From NCBI GenBank assembly GCA_946885645.1, contig CAMPGU010000003.1:1-43985 (forward strand): DNA of 43,985 nucleotides. Direction: 5' to 3'. Under the pieces are notes generated by a model. It made no database searches. It had not been told where the DNA came from and was given only the letters and a program-made list of their open reading frames with translations. Of the stretch, positions 33,735 through 42,644 are shown piece after piece (the first letter of the stretch is position 1; each line of letters starts with the position of its first letter). The stretch comes from an uncultured Haloferula sp. Its GTDB lineage: Bacteria; Verrucomicrobiota; Verrucomicrobiae; Verrucomicrobiales; Akkermansiaceae. A program made the translations under genes and the position numbers.

Positions 33735-36700
33735 ATGAACCGCATTTTCGTCGAGAAGAAGCCCGAATTCAACGCAGAGGCCCGCCACCTTCTGCACGAT
33801 CTTCGCGAATCGCTCGACCTCGGGAGCCTGGCCGGAGTGCGCATCGTCCAACGCTACGACATCGACGGGCTTTCCGATGCCGAATTCGAGCAGGCGGTGC
33901 GATTGATCCTCTCCGAGCCGCAGGTGGACCTGATTTCGGGTGAGCTCGCCTTGGCAGACGGGGAGAGCGCCTTCGCGGTGGAGTATCTTCCGGGGCAATT
34001 CGACCAGCGCGCCGACTCCGCAGCCCAGTGCGTGCAGATTCTCACGGGTAAAGAGCGCCCGCTCGTGGCTTCGGCGAAGGTCATCATCCTCCGCGGCAGG
34101 CTCCGCGATGGGGAGCTGGAGAGAATCAAAGGCTACGTGATCAACGCGGTGGATTCCCACGAGGCGCGGATGGACCTGCCCGAGACCCTGCAGCCGAAGA
34201 TTTCCTCCCCTGCCGACGTGGCGGTGTTGGAGGGCTTCACGACACAATCCGCCGGGGAACTCGGCACCCTGCGGAAGGAGCTCGGCCTCGCGATGTCCGA
34301 GGCGGATCTCTCCTTTTGCCAAGCCTACTTCCGGGACGAGGAGAAGCGCGTGCCGACCCTTACGGAAATCCGGATGCTGGATACCTATTGGTCCGACCAC
34401 TGCCGCCACACGACCTTCCTGACGAAGATCGATGAAGTGACCTTCGAGGAAGGCACGGGGCCGGTGCAGCGGGCATGGGAGACCTACCTCGCGATCCGCA
34501 AGAAACTGGGCCGCGAAGACAAGCCGGTCACGCTGATGGACCTCGCGCTCATCGGCATGCGCGAGCTGAAGAAGTCCGGCGAACTCGACAACCTGGAAGT
34601 TTCCGACGAGGTCAATGCCGCCTCCATCGTCGTGCCGGTGAGCATCGACGGAGGCCCGGAGGAAGAGTGGCTCGTGATGTTCAAGAACGAGACGCACAAC
34701 CACCCCACCGAAATCGAGCCCTTCGGCGGAGCGGCGACTTGCCTCGGCGGATGCATCCGCGACCCGCTTTCGGGGCGCTCGTATGTTTACCAGGCGATGC
34801 GCGTGACGGGAGCGGGCGATCCGCTGACGCCTTTCTCGGACACGCTTCCCGGGAAGCTCCCGCAAAAGAAGATCTGCCAGATCGCGGCGCACGGCTATTC
34901 TTCCTACGGGAACCAGATCGGCCTCGCGACGGGACAGGTCGCGGAGATCTATCATCCCGGCTACGTGGCGAAGCGCATGGAGATCGGCGCCGTGGTGGCC
35001 GCCGCGCCACGTTCGCAGGTCTTCCGCGGCACCCCCGCCGCGGGCGATGTGATCCTGCTCATCGGCGGGCGCACCGGCCGTGACGGCGTGGGCGGTGCCA
35101 CCGGATCTTCCAAGGAGCACACCGATACCGCCTTGGAAAACTCCGCGGAGGTGCAAAAGGGCGATGCTCCGACGGAACGGAAGATCCAGCGTCTTTTCCG
35201 CAATCCGGAACTGACGAAGAAAATCAAAGTCTGCAACGACTTCGGAGCCGGCGGCGTTTCGGTGGCGATCGGCGAGATCGCTCCTTCGCTGGAGATCGAC
35301 CTCGATGCGGTGCCGAAGAAATACGAGGGTCTGGACGGGACGGAGTTGGCGATTTCCGAATCCCAGGAGCGCATGGCCGTGTGCATCGATCCCGCGAACG
35401 CCGCTTATTTCATCGCCGAGTCCGACAAGGAGAACCTGGAATGCGTCCGGGTGGCGACCGTGACGGATACCGGCCGCCTGCGCATGACATGGCGCGGCAA
35501 GACGATCGTGGACCTGAGCCGCGCCTTCCTGGACACGAACGGCGTCCAGCAGGTGGCCGGGGTGCAGGTAAAGTCGCCCGAGGGCGCTTTCCAATCGGCG
35601 CTCACCCCGCCGCTGTCCGCGATGAACCTCCTCGCCGACCTCAACCACTGCTCCCAAAAGGGCCTGGGGGAGCGATTCGACTCGTCCGTAGGCGCGGGCA
35701 CGGTCCTGTGGCCCTTCGGCGGCAAACACCAGCTCACGCCGCCCGACGCGATGGTGGCGAAGCTGCCGCTGCTGGAAGGCAACACGGACACCTGCACCTA
35801 CATGAGCTGGGGCTTCAATCCCCATCTCTCATCCTGGTCGCCCTTTCACGGTGCGGTCTATGCGGTCACCGAATCGGTCTGCAAGGCGGTGGCCGCCGGG
35901 GCCCGCCTCGACGATATCCGTCTCACGCTGCAAGAGTATTTCCCGAAGCTCGGGAACGATCCCGCGCGCTGGGGCCTGCCCTTCGCGGCGCTGCTCGGGG
36001 CCTTCCACGCGCAACACGGGCTGCGTCTGGCCGCCATCGGCGGAAAGGACTCGATGTCGGGCTCTTTCAACGAGCTCGACGTGCCGCCGACCCTGGTGTC
36101 CTTCGCCCTCGCTCCGGGCAAGGCCAGCCTCGCCATTTCGCCTGAATTCAAGAAGGCGGGCAGCACGCTCTCCCTGGTGAAAGTCCCCCGGGACCACGAC
36201 CAGCTTCCGGATTTCCAGGAGCTCCGGCGAATTGCCGCGCTGCTCCACGATCTCAATGCGGAAGGCAGGGTCCACTCGATGAAGGCGCTCGGCTCCGGCG
36301 GGCTCATGCACGGGATCGCGACGGGTGCCTTCGGAAACGGCATCGGCGCTACGATCACCGCCGACCTCGACGGGTATGCGGAGCGTTATTTCTGCTTCCT
36401 GCTCGAACACGATGCGGAGCTTCCGGAACCGCTGGACGCCCACGTGCTGGGGCAAACGGTGGCGCAGCCTGCGGTCACCTTTCCGAACGAGAGCTATCCG
36501 ATCGATGAATTGCAAGCCGCCTGGCTCGGCACGCTGGAGCCGGTCTATCCCACGAAGGAAGATTCCACGGTAGTCACCACGCCGCATCTCTCCCTGGCGG
36601 CCTCCTTTTCCGCACCGCACCCTCGCGGGGCCGCGACCAAGCATGCGAAGCCCAAGGTATTGATCCCGGCCTTCCCCGGAACCAATAGCGAATACGATTC

Positions 36701-37445
36701 CGCGAAGGCTTTCAACGAGGCCGGCGCCCTGTCCGAAATCCAGGTTTTCCGCAACCTCACGCCGGCCCACATCGAGGAATCCCTCGAAGCCTTCGCCGCG
36801 AAGATCCGCCAATCGCAAATCCTGATGTTCCCGGGGGGATTCAGCGCGGGCGACGAGCCCGATGGCTCCGCGAAATTCATCGCGACGGTCATCCGGAACC
36901 CGCGGGTCGCGGACGCGATCATGGACCTCATCAAGAACCGCGACGGCTTGATCCTCGGCGTCTGCAACGGCTTCCAAGCGCTCATCAAGACGGGTCTCGT
37001 TCCTTACGGTGAGATCCGCGATCCGCACGCCGAGGCCCCGACGCTCACCTTCAACGACATCGGCCGCCACGTTTCCTGCTACGTCACGACCCGCATCGCC
37101 AGCACCATGTCCCCGTGGACCGCCGGGATGGAAGTGGGAGACTTGCACAGCGTGCCGGTCTCGCATGGCGAGGGGAAGTTTCTCGCCAGCCCCGCGGTCA
37201 TCGCGGAATTGGCGGCGAAAGGTCAAATCGCGACGCAGTACGTCGATACCGAAGGCGTCTTCTCGATGGAGATCGATACGAATCCCAACGGCTCGCTCTT
37301 CGCCATCGAAGGCATCACCAGCCCCTGCGGGCGGGTCTTCGGCAAGATGGCCCACACCGAGCGGAGCGGCACCCTCGTCGCGAAGAACATTCCGGGGGAG
37401 AAGCACCAGCCGATCTTCGCCGCCGGGGTGAAGTGGTTCGCCTGA
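33735..37445 (+). CDS. purL: Phosphoribosylformylglycinamidine synthase, single-chain
   Basis: This 1236-residue enzyme converts FGAR to FGAM in purine synthesis, using glutamine. The synthetase part has LDTYWSDHCRHTTFLTK, KNETHNHPTEIEPFGGAATCLGG and GGKDSMSG, all typical of PurL. The C-terminal glutaminase domain starts near KVLIPAFPGTNSEYD (about residue 974) and has the catalytic Cys1077 in GVCNGFQ and a late SHGEGKF. This is the fused form and looks like the clade found in Clostridia and Bacteroidetes. The ATG at 33735 is chosen because the family N-terminus starts there. It converges with the FKBP gene. Confidence 0.97.
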   Translation: MNRIFVEKKPEFNAEARHLLHDLRESLDLGSLAGVRIVQRYDIDGLSDAEFEQAVRLILSEPQVDLISGELALADGESAFAVEYLPGQFDQRADSAAQCVQILTGKERPLVASAKVIILRGRLRDGELERIKGYVINAVDSHEARMDLPETLQPKISSPADVAVLEGFTTQSAGELGTLRKELGLAMSEADLSFCQAYFRDEEKRVPTLTEIRMLDTYWSDHCRHTTFLTKIDEVTFEEGTGPVQRAWETYLAIRKKLGREDKPVTLMDLALIGMRELKKSGELDNLEVSDEVNAASIVVPVSIDGGPEEEWLVMFKNETHNHPTEIEPFGGAATCLGGCIRDPLSGRSYVYQAMRVTGAGDPLTPFSDTLPGKLPQKKICQIAAHGYSSYGNQIGLATGQVAEIYHPGYVAKRMEIGAVVAAAPRSQVFRGTPAAGDVILLIGGRTGRDGVGGATGSSKEHTDTALENSAEVQKGDAPTERKIQRLFRNPELTKKIKVCNDFGAGGVSVAIGEIAPSLEIDLDAVPKKYEGLDGTELAISESQERMAVCIDPANAAYFIAESDKENLECVRVATVTDTGRLRMTWRGKTIVDLSRAFLDTNGVQQVAGVQVKSPEGAFQSALTPPLSAMNLLADLNHCSQKGLGERFDSSVGAGTVLWPFGGKHQLTPPDAMVAKLPLLEGNTDTCTYMSWGFNPHLSSWSPFHGAVYAVTESVCKAVAAGARLDDIRLTLQEYFPKLGNDPARWGLPFAALLGAFHAQHGLRLAAIGGKDSMSGSFNELDVPPTLVSFALAPGKASLAISPEFKKAGSTLSLVKVPRDHDQLPDFQELRRIAALLHDLNAEGRVHSMKALGSGGLMHGIATGAFGNGIGATITADLDGYAERYFCFLLEHDAELPEPLDAHVLGQTVAQPAVTFPNESYPIDELQAAWLGTLEPVYPTKEDSTVVTTPHLSLAASFSAPHPRGAATKHAKPKVLIPAFPGTNSEYDSAKAFNEAGALSEIQVFRNLTPAHIEESLEAFAAKIRQSQILMFPGGFSAGDEPDGSAKFIATVIRNPRVADAIMDLIKNRDGLILGVCNGFQALIKTGLVPYGEIRDPHAEAPTLTFNDIGRHVSCYVTTRIASTMSPWTAGMEVGDLHSVPVSHGEGKFLASPAVIAELAAKGQIATQYVDTEGVFSMEIDTNPNGSLFAIEGITSPCGRVFGKMAHTERSGTLVAKNIPGEKHQPIFAAGVKWFA

Positions 37446-37454
37446 GGGTAGGCC

Positions 37455-37484
37455 GAGCCGCGGCATTCCTCATGCGCGCGGCTC
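37455..37484. terminator. Hairpin between purL and the FKBP gene
   Basis: An 8-bp GC stem (37455-37462 with 37477-37484) is extended inward by GCAT/ATGC with one bulged base. It lies between two convergent stops and may end both transcripts, but there is no T-run on either side, so the call is weak. Confidence 0.35.
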
Positions 37485-37502
37485 CTCCAAGCCGGATCGG
37501 AT

Positions 37503-37997
37503 TCAGTTGATTTTCAAAAGCTCAACCTCGAAGACCAGCGTGCTATTCGGCGGGATGAGAGGGCTCGGGCTGTTGGCTCCGTAGGCAAGATTTGCAGGGA
37601 TCGTGAACTTGAATTTGTCGCCCTGCTTCATGAGCTGCACTCCCTCGGTCCAACCGGGGATCACCTGATTGAGAGGGAAGCTGGCAGGTTGCCCCCGCTC
37701 CACCGAGCTGTCGAAGACGGTGCCGTCGAGGAGCGTACCGTGGTAGTGAACGGTGACGGTATCCGAAGCCTTCGGATGGATCGTGCCGGTTCCGCTCTTC
37801 ATGACCTCGTACTTGAGGCCGCTGGCGGTGGTCTTCACGCCATCCGCAGGAGCTGCCGCCGGAGTCTCCTCCGTCTTGGGGGTGGCTTCCTCCGCCTTGG
37901 GGGTGGCGGGAGCGGCGGAGGCAGCAGGCGCTTCTTTTTTGCAGGCCGCGAGCGAAAACGCGGCGAGAACGGCAAGGGAGATCGTGGTCGTTTTCAT
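37503..37997 (-). CDS. FKBP-type peptidyl-prolyl isomerase lipoprotein
   Basis: The 164-residue protein has a lipoprotein signal with lipobox LAAC (Cys19), an Ala/Pro/Glu-rich linker (about 20-52) and one FKBP domain (about 57-164). The domain has VTVHYHGTLLDGTVFDSS, VIPGWTEGVQLMKQGDK, IPANLAYG and the final LVFEVELL, the full FKBP pattern. It should speed proline isomerisation and folding of envelope proteins from the periplasmic face of a membrane. Confidence 0.95.
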   Translation of the reverse strand: MKTTTISLAVLAAFSLAACKKEAPAASAAPATPKAEEATPKTEETPAAAPADGVKTTASGLKYEVMKSGTGTIHPKASDTVTVHYHGTLLDGTVFDSSVERGQPASFPLNQVIPGWTEGVQLMKQGDKFKFTIPANLAYGANSPSPLIPPNSTLVFEVELLKIN

Positions 37998-38101
37998 AAA
38001 TGCTAAAGCAGGCGGAAGTTCCGTGGCCGGCCGGCCGGGGTCAAGACGCGACGCGAAGCAAGGATCTTGCGGTGCTGGCGGACAAAAAAGAGAGCGGCAG
38101 C

Positions 38102-38452
38102 TTAAAGTTCGTTGTATTTGAGGTTATTCCCGCGCGACTTCTCCGCGGGATACCGCTGTTCATTGCGCGCGATCTTCGCCTCCATCACCTCGCCCAGGTT
38201 CATGCCTAGCAGATCGGCCATCTCAAAAAGCAGGATCCCCACGTCGGCAATTTCCGAGGCAATTTCCTCGTGCTTGTCCTTGGCGCGGCGGTCCACCTGA
38301 TCGGGCTGCTGCCATACGAAATGCTGCAGCAACTCCCCCGCTTCGGCGGCGATGGCCACGGCCATGTCCTTCGGATTGTGATACTGCTGCCATTCGCGGG
38401 CGGCGACAAAATCGCGGATGCGGGCGGTGAGGCCGGAGATCGAATCGGACAT
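38102..38452 (-). CDS. MazG-like nucleotide pyrophosphohydrolase
   Basis: The 116-residue protein has the MazG-type magnesium motif: EAGELLQHF in the first helix pair and HEEIASEIADV in the second. This is the short dCTPase/RS21-C6-like form that hydrolyses nucleoside triphosphates to monophosphates, probably to clean the nucleotide pool. ATG at 38452 fits the family N-terminus (SISGLTARIRDF); the open frame upstream is not conserved-looking. Divergent from the small gene at 38580. Confidence 0.92.
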   Translation of the reverse strand: MSDSISGLTARIRDFVAAREWQQYHNPKDMAVAIAAEAGELLQHFVWQQPDQVDRRAKDKHEEIASEIADVGILLFEMADLLGMNLGEVMEAKIARNEQRYPAEKSRGNNLKYNEL

Positions 38453-38579
38453 GCCCGATCCAACACCCCCGCCCGGCCAAGCGGAACTGCAAAGTCGCCG
38501 GGTGCTTTCACCAAAACAGCACACTGTGAAAAATTCTCCGCCAACTTGCACGGGAGCTGCGTAAGGTTCATGTTGGAAG

Positions 38580-38825
38580 ATGACTGATGGTACACCTAGC
38601 GCTCAGAACGACCCGCTGAAATGCCATATCGGCGATTGGGTGCCGGCTTCGGCCCCTGCGGTGTCCGGATGGAACAAGGCCAAGGGAGTTTACTGGTATC
38701 TCGTCGGCGGCTTCGTGCGCCGGCGGATGCAGGGGGCCGGTCCCGTGAACCCCGCGACGCCTTGGGGATTCGAACTCAAGCGGATTCCCGCGACAGGAAG
38801 CGAAGCCTGGGTGCGTAGCTCATAA
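38580..38825 (+). CDS. Small hypothetical protein
   Basis: The 81-residue product is not recognised. It is rich in Trp, Gly and Arg, has no signal peptide and contains a [13 protein letters not shown] stretch that could be a short amphipathic segment. A GGAAG sequence sits immediately before the ATG, rather close for a ribosome-binding site. It is placed between the divergent MazG-like gene and the MsrB gene, 64 bp upstream of the latter. Confidence 0.5.
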   Translation: MTDGTPSAQNDPLKCHIGDWVPASAPAVSGWNKAKGVYWYLVGGFVRRRMQGAGPVNPATPWGFELKRIPATGSEAWVRSS

Positions 38826-38889
38826 GCCCGGGAGGCGGGAATACCGCCCCCCCTTGCATCCTCTTCCATTCGTGCGTAAGACTCCTGCA

Positions 38890-39444
38890 ATGAAAGCCGC
38901 TTTCGTGCTCGCCACCGCTGCCATGCTCTGTGCCTGCACCGCGGAGGAAAAGGAGAAGATCGCCATGGAAACCGCACCCACCGCCCCTGAACAACCCGCC
39001 GGCAAGGTCGAGAAGACCGATGAGGAGTGGAAGAAGACCCTGACGCCGGAGCAATACCGCATCCTCCGCCAAGCCGGCACCGAACGCCCCAACGGGGAGG
39101 TTTACAAGGAATTCAACAAGCAGGGGACCGGGACTTACTACTGCGCCGGATGTGGTGCCGAGCTTTTCACCTCGAACGAGAAGTTCGACAGCCATTGCGG
39201 CTGGCCGTCCTTCTACGATCCCTCCAAAGCGAAGAACGTCACGACCAAGGACGACTTTTCCGGCGGGATGGTCCGCACGGAAGTCACCTGCGCGAAATGC
39301 GGCGGCCACCTCGGCCATGTTTTCAAGGGAGAGGGCTTCGATACTCCCACCGACCAGCGCTACTGCATCAACGGCGTCGCGCTGAAATTCGTGCCCGCGA
39401 AAGCACCGGAAAAACCGGAAGCCAAGGCGGAGGAGAAGAAGTAG
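38890..39444 (+). CDS. msrB: Peptide-methionine (R)-S-oxide reductase, lipoprotein form
   Basis: The 184-residue protein repairs methionine-R-sulfoxide in proteins. The zinc-binding cysteine pairs are Cys85/Cys88 (CAGC) and Cys134/Cys137 (CAKC), Cys103 lies in CGWPSF, and the catalytic Cys159 is in RYCING. Ahead of the domain is a lipoprotein signal (lipobox LCAC, Cys16) and a 25-residue linker, so it is an envelope-anchored MsrB rather than the usual cytoplasmic one. A Lys/Glu/Ala-rich tail ends the protein. ATG at 38890 is set by the signal peptide. It converges with the isomerase gene. Confidence 0.94.
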   Translation: MKAAFVLATAAMLCACTAEEKEKIAMETAPTAPEQPAGKVEKTDEEWKKTLTPEQYRILRQAGTERPNGEVYKEFNKQGTGTYYCAGCGAELFTSNEKFDSHCGWPSFYDPSKAKNVTTKDDFSGGMVRTEVTCAKCGGHLGHVFKGEGFDTPTDQRYCINGVALKFVPAKAPEKPEAKAEEKK

Positions 39445-39541
39445 CGGAGTCTTCCATTTCGCGTTCGCCGACGGCTGTTCCCGCGAGCCGGACGCAGGAC
39501 CTCCGCTTCCGCCGCGTCCCGTCGCAACTTGGAAAGTCGCG

Positions 39542-40348
39542 CTACTCCGCCGACTCCAGGTCCGTTTGGTAGAGGCGCTCGGCGGCTCGACGGGGGTCCT
39601 TGTCCGCCGGATGGCACTCGGCTCCCATAGGCACCGGCAGGGCCAGCTCCCGGACCTTGCGAAAGACCTCCGAATAACGCACCTCGCCCGTGCCGGGCTC
39701 GTTCCGCGCGGGGGAGTCCGCGAACTGGACGTAACCGATCCACTCGCGGTGCCGCTCGAGGTTGTCGATGAGATTGCCCTCGTAGCGCTGCATGTGGAAG
39801 AGATCCCAATTCAGGCGCACCCAGGGTGAACTCACCGCTTGGCAGATGGCTACCCCGTCGGCGCTCCCGTAAAGGCAGTGATCGGGATGGTTGTAAGGGT
39901 TCATCGGCTCCAGAATGATCATCTTCCGCCTCGCCTCCAGTACGGGCACGGCGGCCCGGAGTTTGGCGATGATCGAAGCATGCATCTGCGCTTTCGTCAG
40001 GCCGGGGATATTGTCACCGCCGACCACGCAAAAGCGCTCGCACCCTGACAGGAGTTCGGCCGCATCGCATGCGGCGCCGATCTCCGCGACGAACTCCTCC
40101 TCCGGAAATGCCGGGTCATTGATCTGCGTGCCGAATCCCCAGGCGGTGAATTGCGTGGCGATCATGCCGTGCTTGCGGAGCGCCTCCGCCCCGGCAAGGA
40201 GATCCTTGTCCCGCCAGCTCCACAGCTCGATGGCGGGGAATCCGAGCTCCGCCGCTTGTGCGATCCGCTCCGTGAAGGAGCCTTCGAACCACATCTCGAT
40301 ATTGACGGCGACGGGGGTGTGGGGCGTGCGGCCGGGCAGTTCAGTCAT
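39542..40348 (-). CDS. Hydroxypyruvate isomerase-like TIM-barrel protein
   Basis: The 268-residue protein matches the hydroxypyruvate isomerase branch of the sugar isomerase/epimerase TIM barrels. It has VNIEMWFEGSFTERI near the N-terminus, LEPMNPYNHPDHCLY, NWDLFHMQRYEGNLI and YVQFADSPARNEPGTGE; the two Glu residues and the Asp/His between them are the likely metal ligands. It should interconvert hydroxypyruvate and tartronate semialdehyde, or a similar keto-sugar, in the cytoplasm. ATG at 40348 is chosen over an upstream start because the extension is unlike the family. It lies 53 bp after the PH-domain gene. Confidence 0.9.
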   Translation of the reverse strand: MTELPGRTPHTPVAVNIEMWFEGSFTERIAQAAELGFPAIELWSWRDKDLLAGAEALRKHGMIATQFTAWGFGTQINDPAFPEEEFVAEIGAACDAAELLSGCERFCVVGGDNIPGLTKAQMHASIIAKLRAAVPVLEARRKMIILEPMNPYNHPDHCLYGSADGVAICQAVSSPWVRLNWDLFHMQRYEGNLIDNLERHREWIGYVQFADSPARNEPGTGEVRYSEVFRKVRELALPVPMGAECHPADKDPRRAAERLYQTDLESAE

Positions 40349-40401
40349 GCGGGCCGCAGGAAAGGATAATCCCGCCCGGAAGGCACGCCCGAAGTAGGCC
40401 G

Positions 40402-40917
40402 TCAAAGGACGGCACCGGGTCCGCCGTCCCCGTCATCGGCAAAGCTGCCGGACTCGTCGAAATCCACCTCGCGCACGCGTTTGCGATCACGCCAGTACTC
40501 CACCTGCTTGCGCAGCGTTTCCCGCAGCCCTTCGCCATCATGTACGGCCCGGATCTCGATCCTAGGCTGCGAGCGGTCGGAGGTCTCGATGACGAGGGTC
40601 GAGAGACCGAACATCCGGTACCAGAACGGCCGCTCCATCGAAGTGTCCTTCACGCGGTAGAGTTCCACGTCGTCCATCTTCTGGTTGAAGACGCCTTGGT
40701 AGAGCCGGATGCGCTCCGTGGTAAGCTCGTGCCGGACGCTGCGGGTCTCGACGAAGATCCACAACATCCAGCCCAGCGGGAGGATCAGCGCGGCCCAGGC
40801 GGGAGGGAAAAAAGCACCGCCGACCCCGATCCCCACGGCGATTGCCAGAGCCACGAGATACTTCCCAAAATTCAACACTTGGGACGGACTACCCTTCCAT
40901 AGGAGTTCTTCGCTCAC
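40402..40917 (-). CDS. Bacterial PH-domain (DUF304/YdbS-like) membrane protein
   Basis: The 171-residue product has ELLWKGSPSQ at its N-terminus, two adjacent hydrophobic helices (about residues 17-55), then a bPH2 domain with ELTTERIRLYQGVFNQKMDDVELYRVKDT, the standard bacterial PH signature, and a Lys/Arg- then Asp/Gly-rich tail. Its role is unknown. The start is uncertain: GTG at 40917 gives the usual N-terminus, while a TTG at 40953 would add 12 residues; neither has a clear ribosome-binding site. Confidence 0.88.
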   Translation of the reverse strand: MSEELLWKGSPSQVLNFGKYLVALAIAVGIGVGGAFFPPAWAALILPLGWMLWIFVETRSVRHELTTERIRLYQGVFNQKMDDVELYRVKDTSMERPFWYRMFGLSTLVIETSDRSQPRIEIRAVHDGEGLRETLRKQVEYWRDRKRVREVDFDESGSFADDGDGGPGAVL

Positions 40918-41016
40918 GGTTGCAGATTGCGCGAGATTCCCCGGGTTCAACAAGTGGAGAAATGATCGCGATTTGGAGGGGCGGCGGCCTGCCTCCCGAG
41001 GCCGCGCTCACCGCGC

Positions 41017-42519
41017 CTACGCCTGGACGGTATCGCCATGCCACTGCCATCCCGGGTGACGGATGAACGCCAAGGTCTCCTTCACGTCCAATCCGTTCCT
41101 CGCAATCTCGCTGAACTGCCTGCGCCGCGCCTCCCACAACCGGTGGTCCTGCTCGGGGGGGGCGTATCGGGCGCGGTAGGGAACCTTATTTCCGACGAGC
41201 ATCACCAGATGGCCCTCCAGGCCGAAATCGTTCTGCATTCCGGAGAGCCGGTAGCGGCAGAACCCCGTCGGTCCGTTTTCCTCGTAAAATTTCACCAACT
41301 CCTCGATCGCTCCCAGCTTGGTCTCCGCGCGGCAGTGCTGCCAGAAGGGGGTGTCGAGGGCGGTGTTGTGCTTGTAGTGGAGCGCCAGGAAATCGCGGAT
41401 GTCCGCCCACCCTCTCCCCGTGAGTTCGTTGAAGAGGTCGCGCAGCGAGGGCGTGGGCTGGAGGCGGCTCCGATTGAGCATTTCCACCAGCGTCTGCAGA
41501 TTGCCGCAGACGATCATGAGGGCGGTGGCTTCCAAGGGCTCCACGAATCCTCCGGCGTTGCCGATGGCCACCACGTTCTCCACCCACTGGCGGCGGTAGC
41601 AGCCGGACCGGAATTTGACGATCCGGGGTGACTTCGGCGCTTTCGGGTTTTTCCTTAGGAATTCCTCCGCCGCCTGCTCGTCCGAGATGAAGCTGGAGGA
41701 ATAGACATAACCGCGGTTCACGTGATGCTCGTGCTCGATCTGCCAGGACCAGCCCGCGTCCATTTGTTCCGCAGTGGTGTAAGGAAGGATCGGCTCCTCG
41801 CCGCGGTCCCAGCCGCCGACCACCGCGCGGTCGCAGAAGAGGGCATCGCCGAAGCTTTGGTACTCTTCGCCCAGCGCCTTTCCCAACAGCTCGCTGCGGA
41901 AACCGCTCGCATCGATGAAGAAGTCCGCCCCGAGGCTCTGCCCATCCTCCAATTGCACCGAGGCGATCCCGCCCTCCGGCAACCGCTCCGTGCCGATGAC
42001 GCGGCCATCGATGATCTCCACGCCATACTCCCGCGCCGCGAGCTCCAGCACCTGGACTAGCTTTTCATTTTCGATGTGGAAGGCGTGCCAACCCTGGATA
42101 TCGGGACACCCGTTCTCCTGGCGGGCGAAGGCCTTGCCATGCCACATGAGCGCGGACGGCAGGCTGGCGCAGCGAAATTCCTCGTCGCAATAGTAGCCGT
42201 TCGGCATGCGCAGCTCCGGAGCGGTAAAGTCGAGCTGGTGATCGAAGCTGTAGTCGAAGCGCCCTCTCGACCCCCAGAGGAAGCGGATGCCGAGCTTCCA
42301 CGTGGGCTCCGCCAGTTCATGGAATTTCTTCCGGTTGATCCCGAGATACTCGAAAAGATGCTGCGGGAAATTCGGCGTCGTCCCTTCGCCGACGCCGATC
42401 ACGCCGATGTCCGGGCTGCGGACGATGCGAACTCTCAATCCGGGGAGCTTGGCTTTGAGGGAAAGCGCGGCAAGCAGGCCGGCGCTGCCCGCGCCGAGGA
42501 CGAGAACATTTTGGATCAT
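41017..42519 (-). CDS. Tryptophan halogenase family flavoprotein
   Basis: The 500-residue protein has the FAD-binding GxGxxG motif (GAGSAG, residues 9-14), the family GVGEGTTPN motif (residues 42-50) and Lys75 in WKLGIRF, which aligns with the catalytic Lys79 of PrnA. IGNAGGFVEPLEATAL is the second FAD motif. The WxWxIP motif that marks true halogenases reads WSWQIE here, so its Pro is replaced by Glu. It is therefore a family member whose halogenating activity is uncertain; the substrate is unknown. No flavin reductase or biosynthetic cluster is adjacent. Confidence 0.88.
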   Translation of the reverse strand: MIQNVLVLGAGSAGLLAALSLKAKLPGLRVRIVRSPDIGVIGVGEGTTPNFPQHLFEYLGINRKKFHELAEPTWKLGIRFLWGSRGRFDYSFDHQLDFTAPELRMPNGYYCDEEFRCASLPSALMWHGKAFARQENGCPDIQGWHAFHIENEKLVQVLELAAREYGVEIIDGRVIGTERLPEGGIASVQLEDGQSLGADFFIDASGFRSELLGKALGEEYQSFGDALFCDRAVVGGWDRGEEPILPYTTAEQMDAGWSWQIEHEHHVNRGYVYSSSFISDEQAAEEFLRKNPKAPKSPRIVKFRSGCYRRQWVENVVAIGNAGGFVEPLEATALMIVCGNLQTLVEMLNRSRLQPTPSLRDLFNELTGRGWADIRDFLALHYKHNTALDTPFWQHCRAETKLGAIEELVKFYEENGPTGFCRYRLSGMQNDFGLEGHLVMLVGNKVPYRARYAPPEQDHRLWEARRRQFSEIARNGLDVKETLAFIRHPGWQWHGDTVQA

Positions 42520-42644
42520 CTGGCTATCGGCCGGGCTGGCTGGGTTTTTTGGAATCCTCCGGCTTCTATTCCGAGCTCATGTTGCCAAAGCCTGCTAGTA
42601 GGATTCCGTCATTGGGCCGGGTGCGGCTGCCGTAGCGGACGGTC

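Noticed and set aside
33699..37466. Two long minus-strand frames (708 and 545 codons) opposite purL
   Set aside because: They cover purL, which is certain. Their products are His/Arg-rich and without domains.
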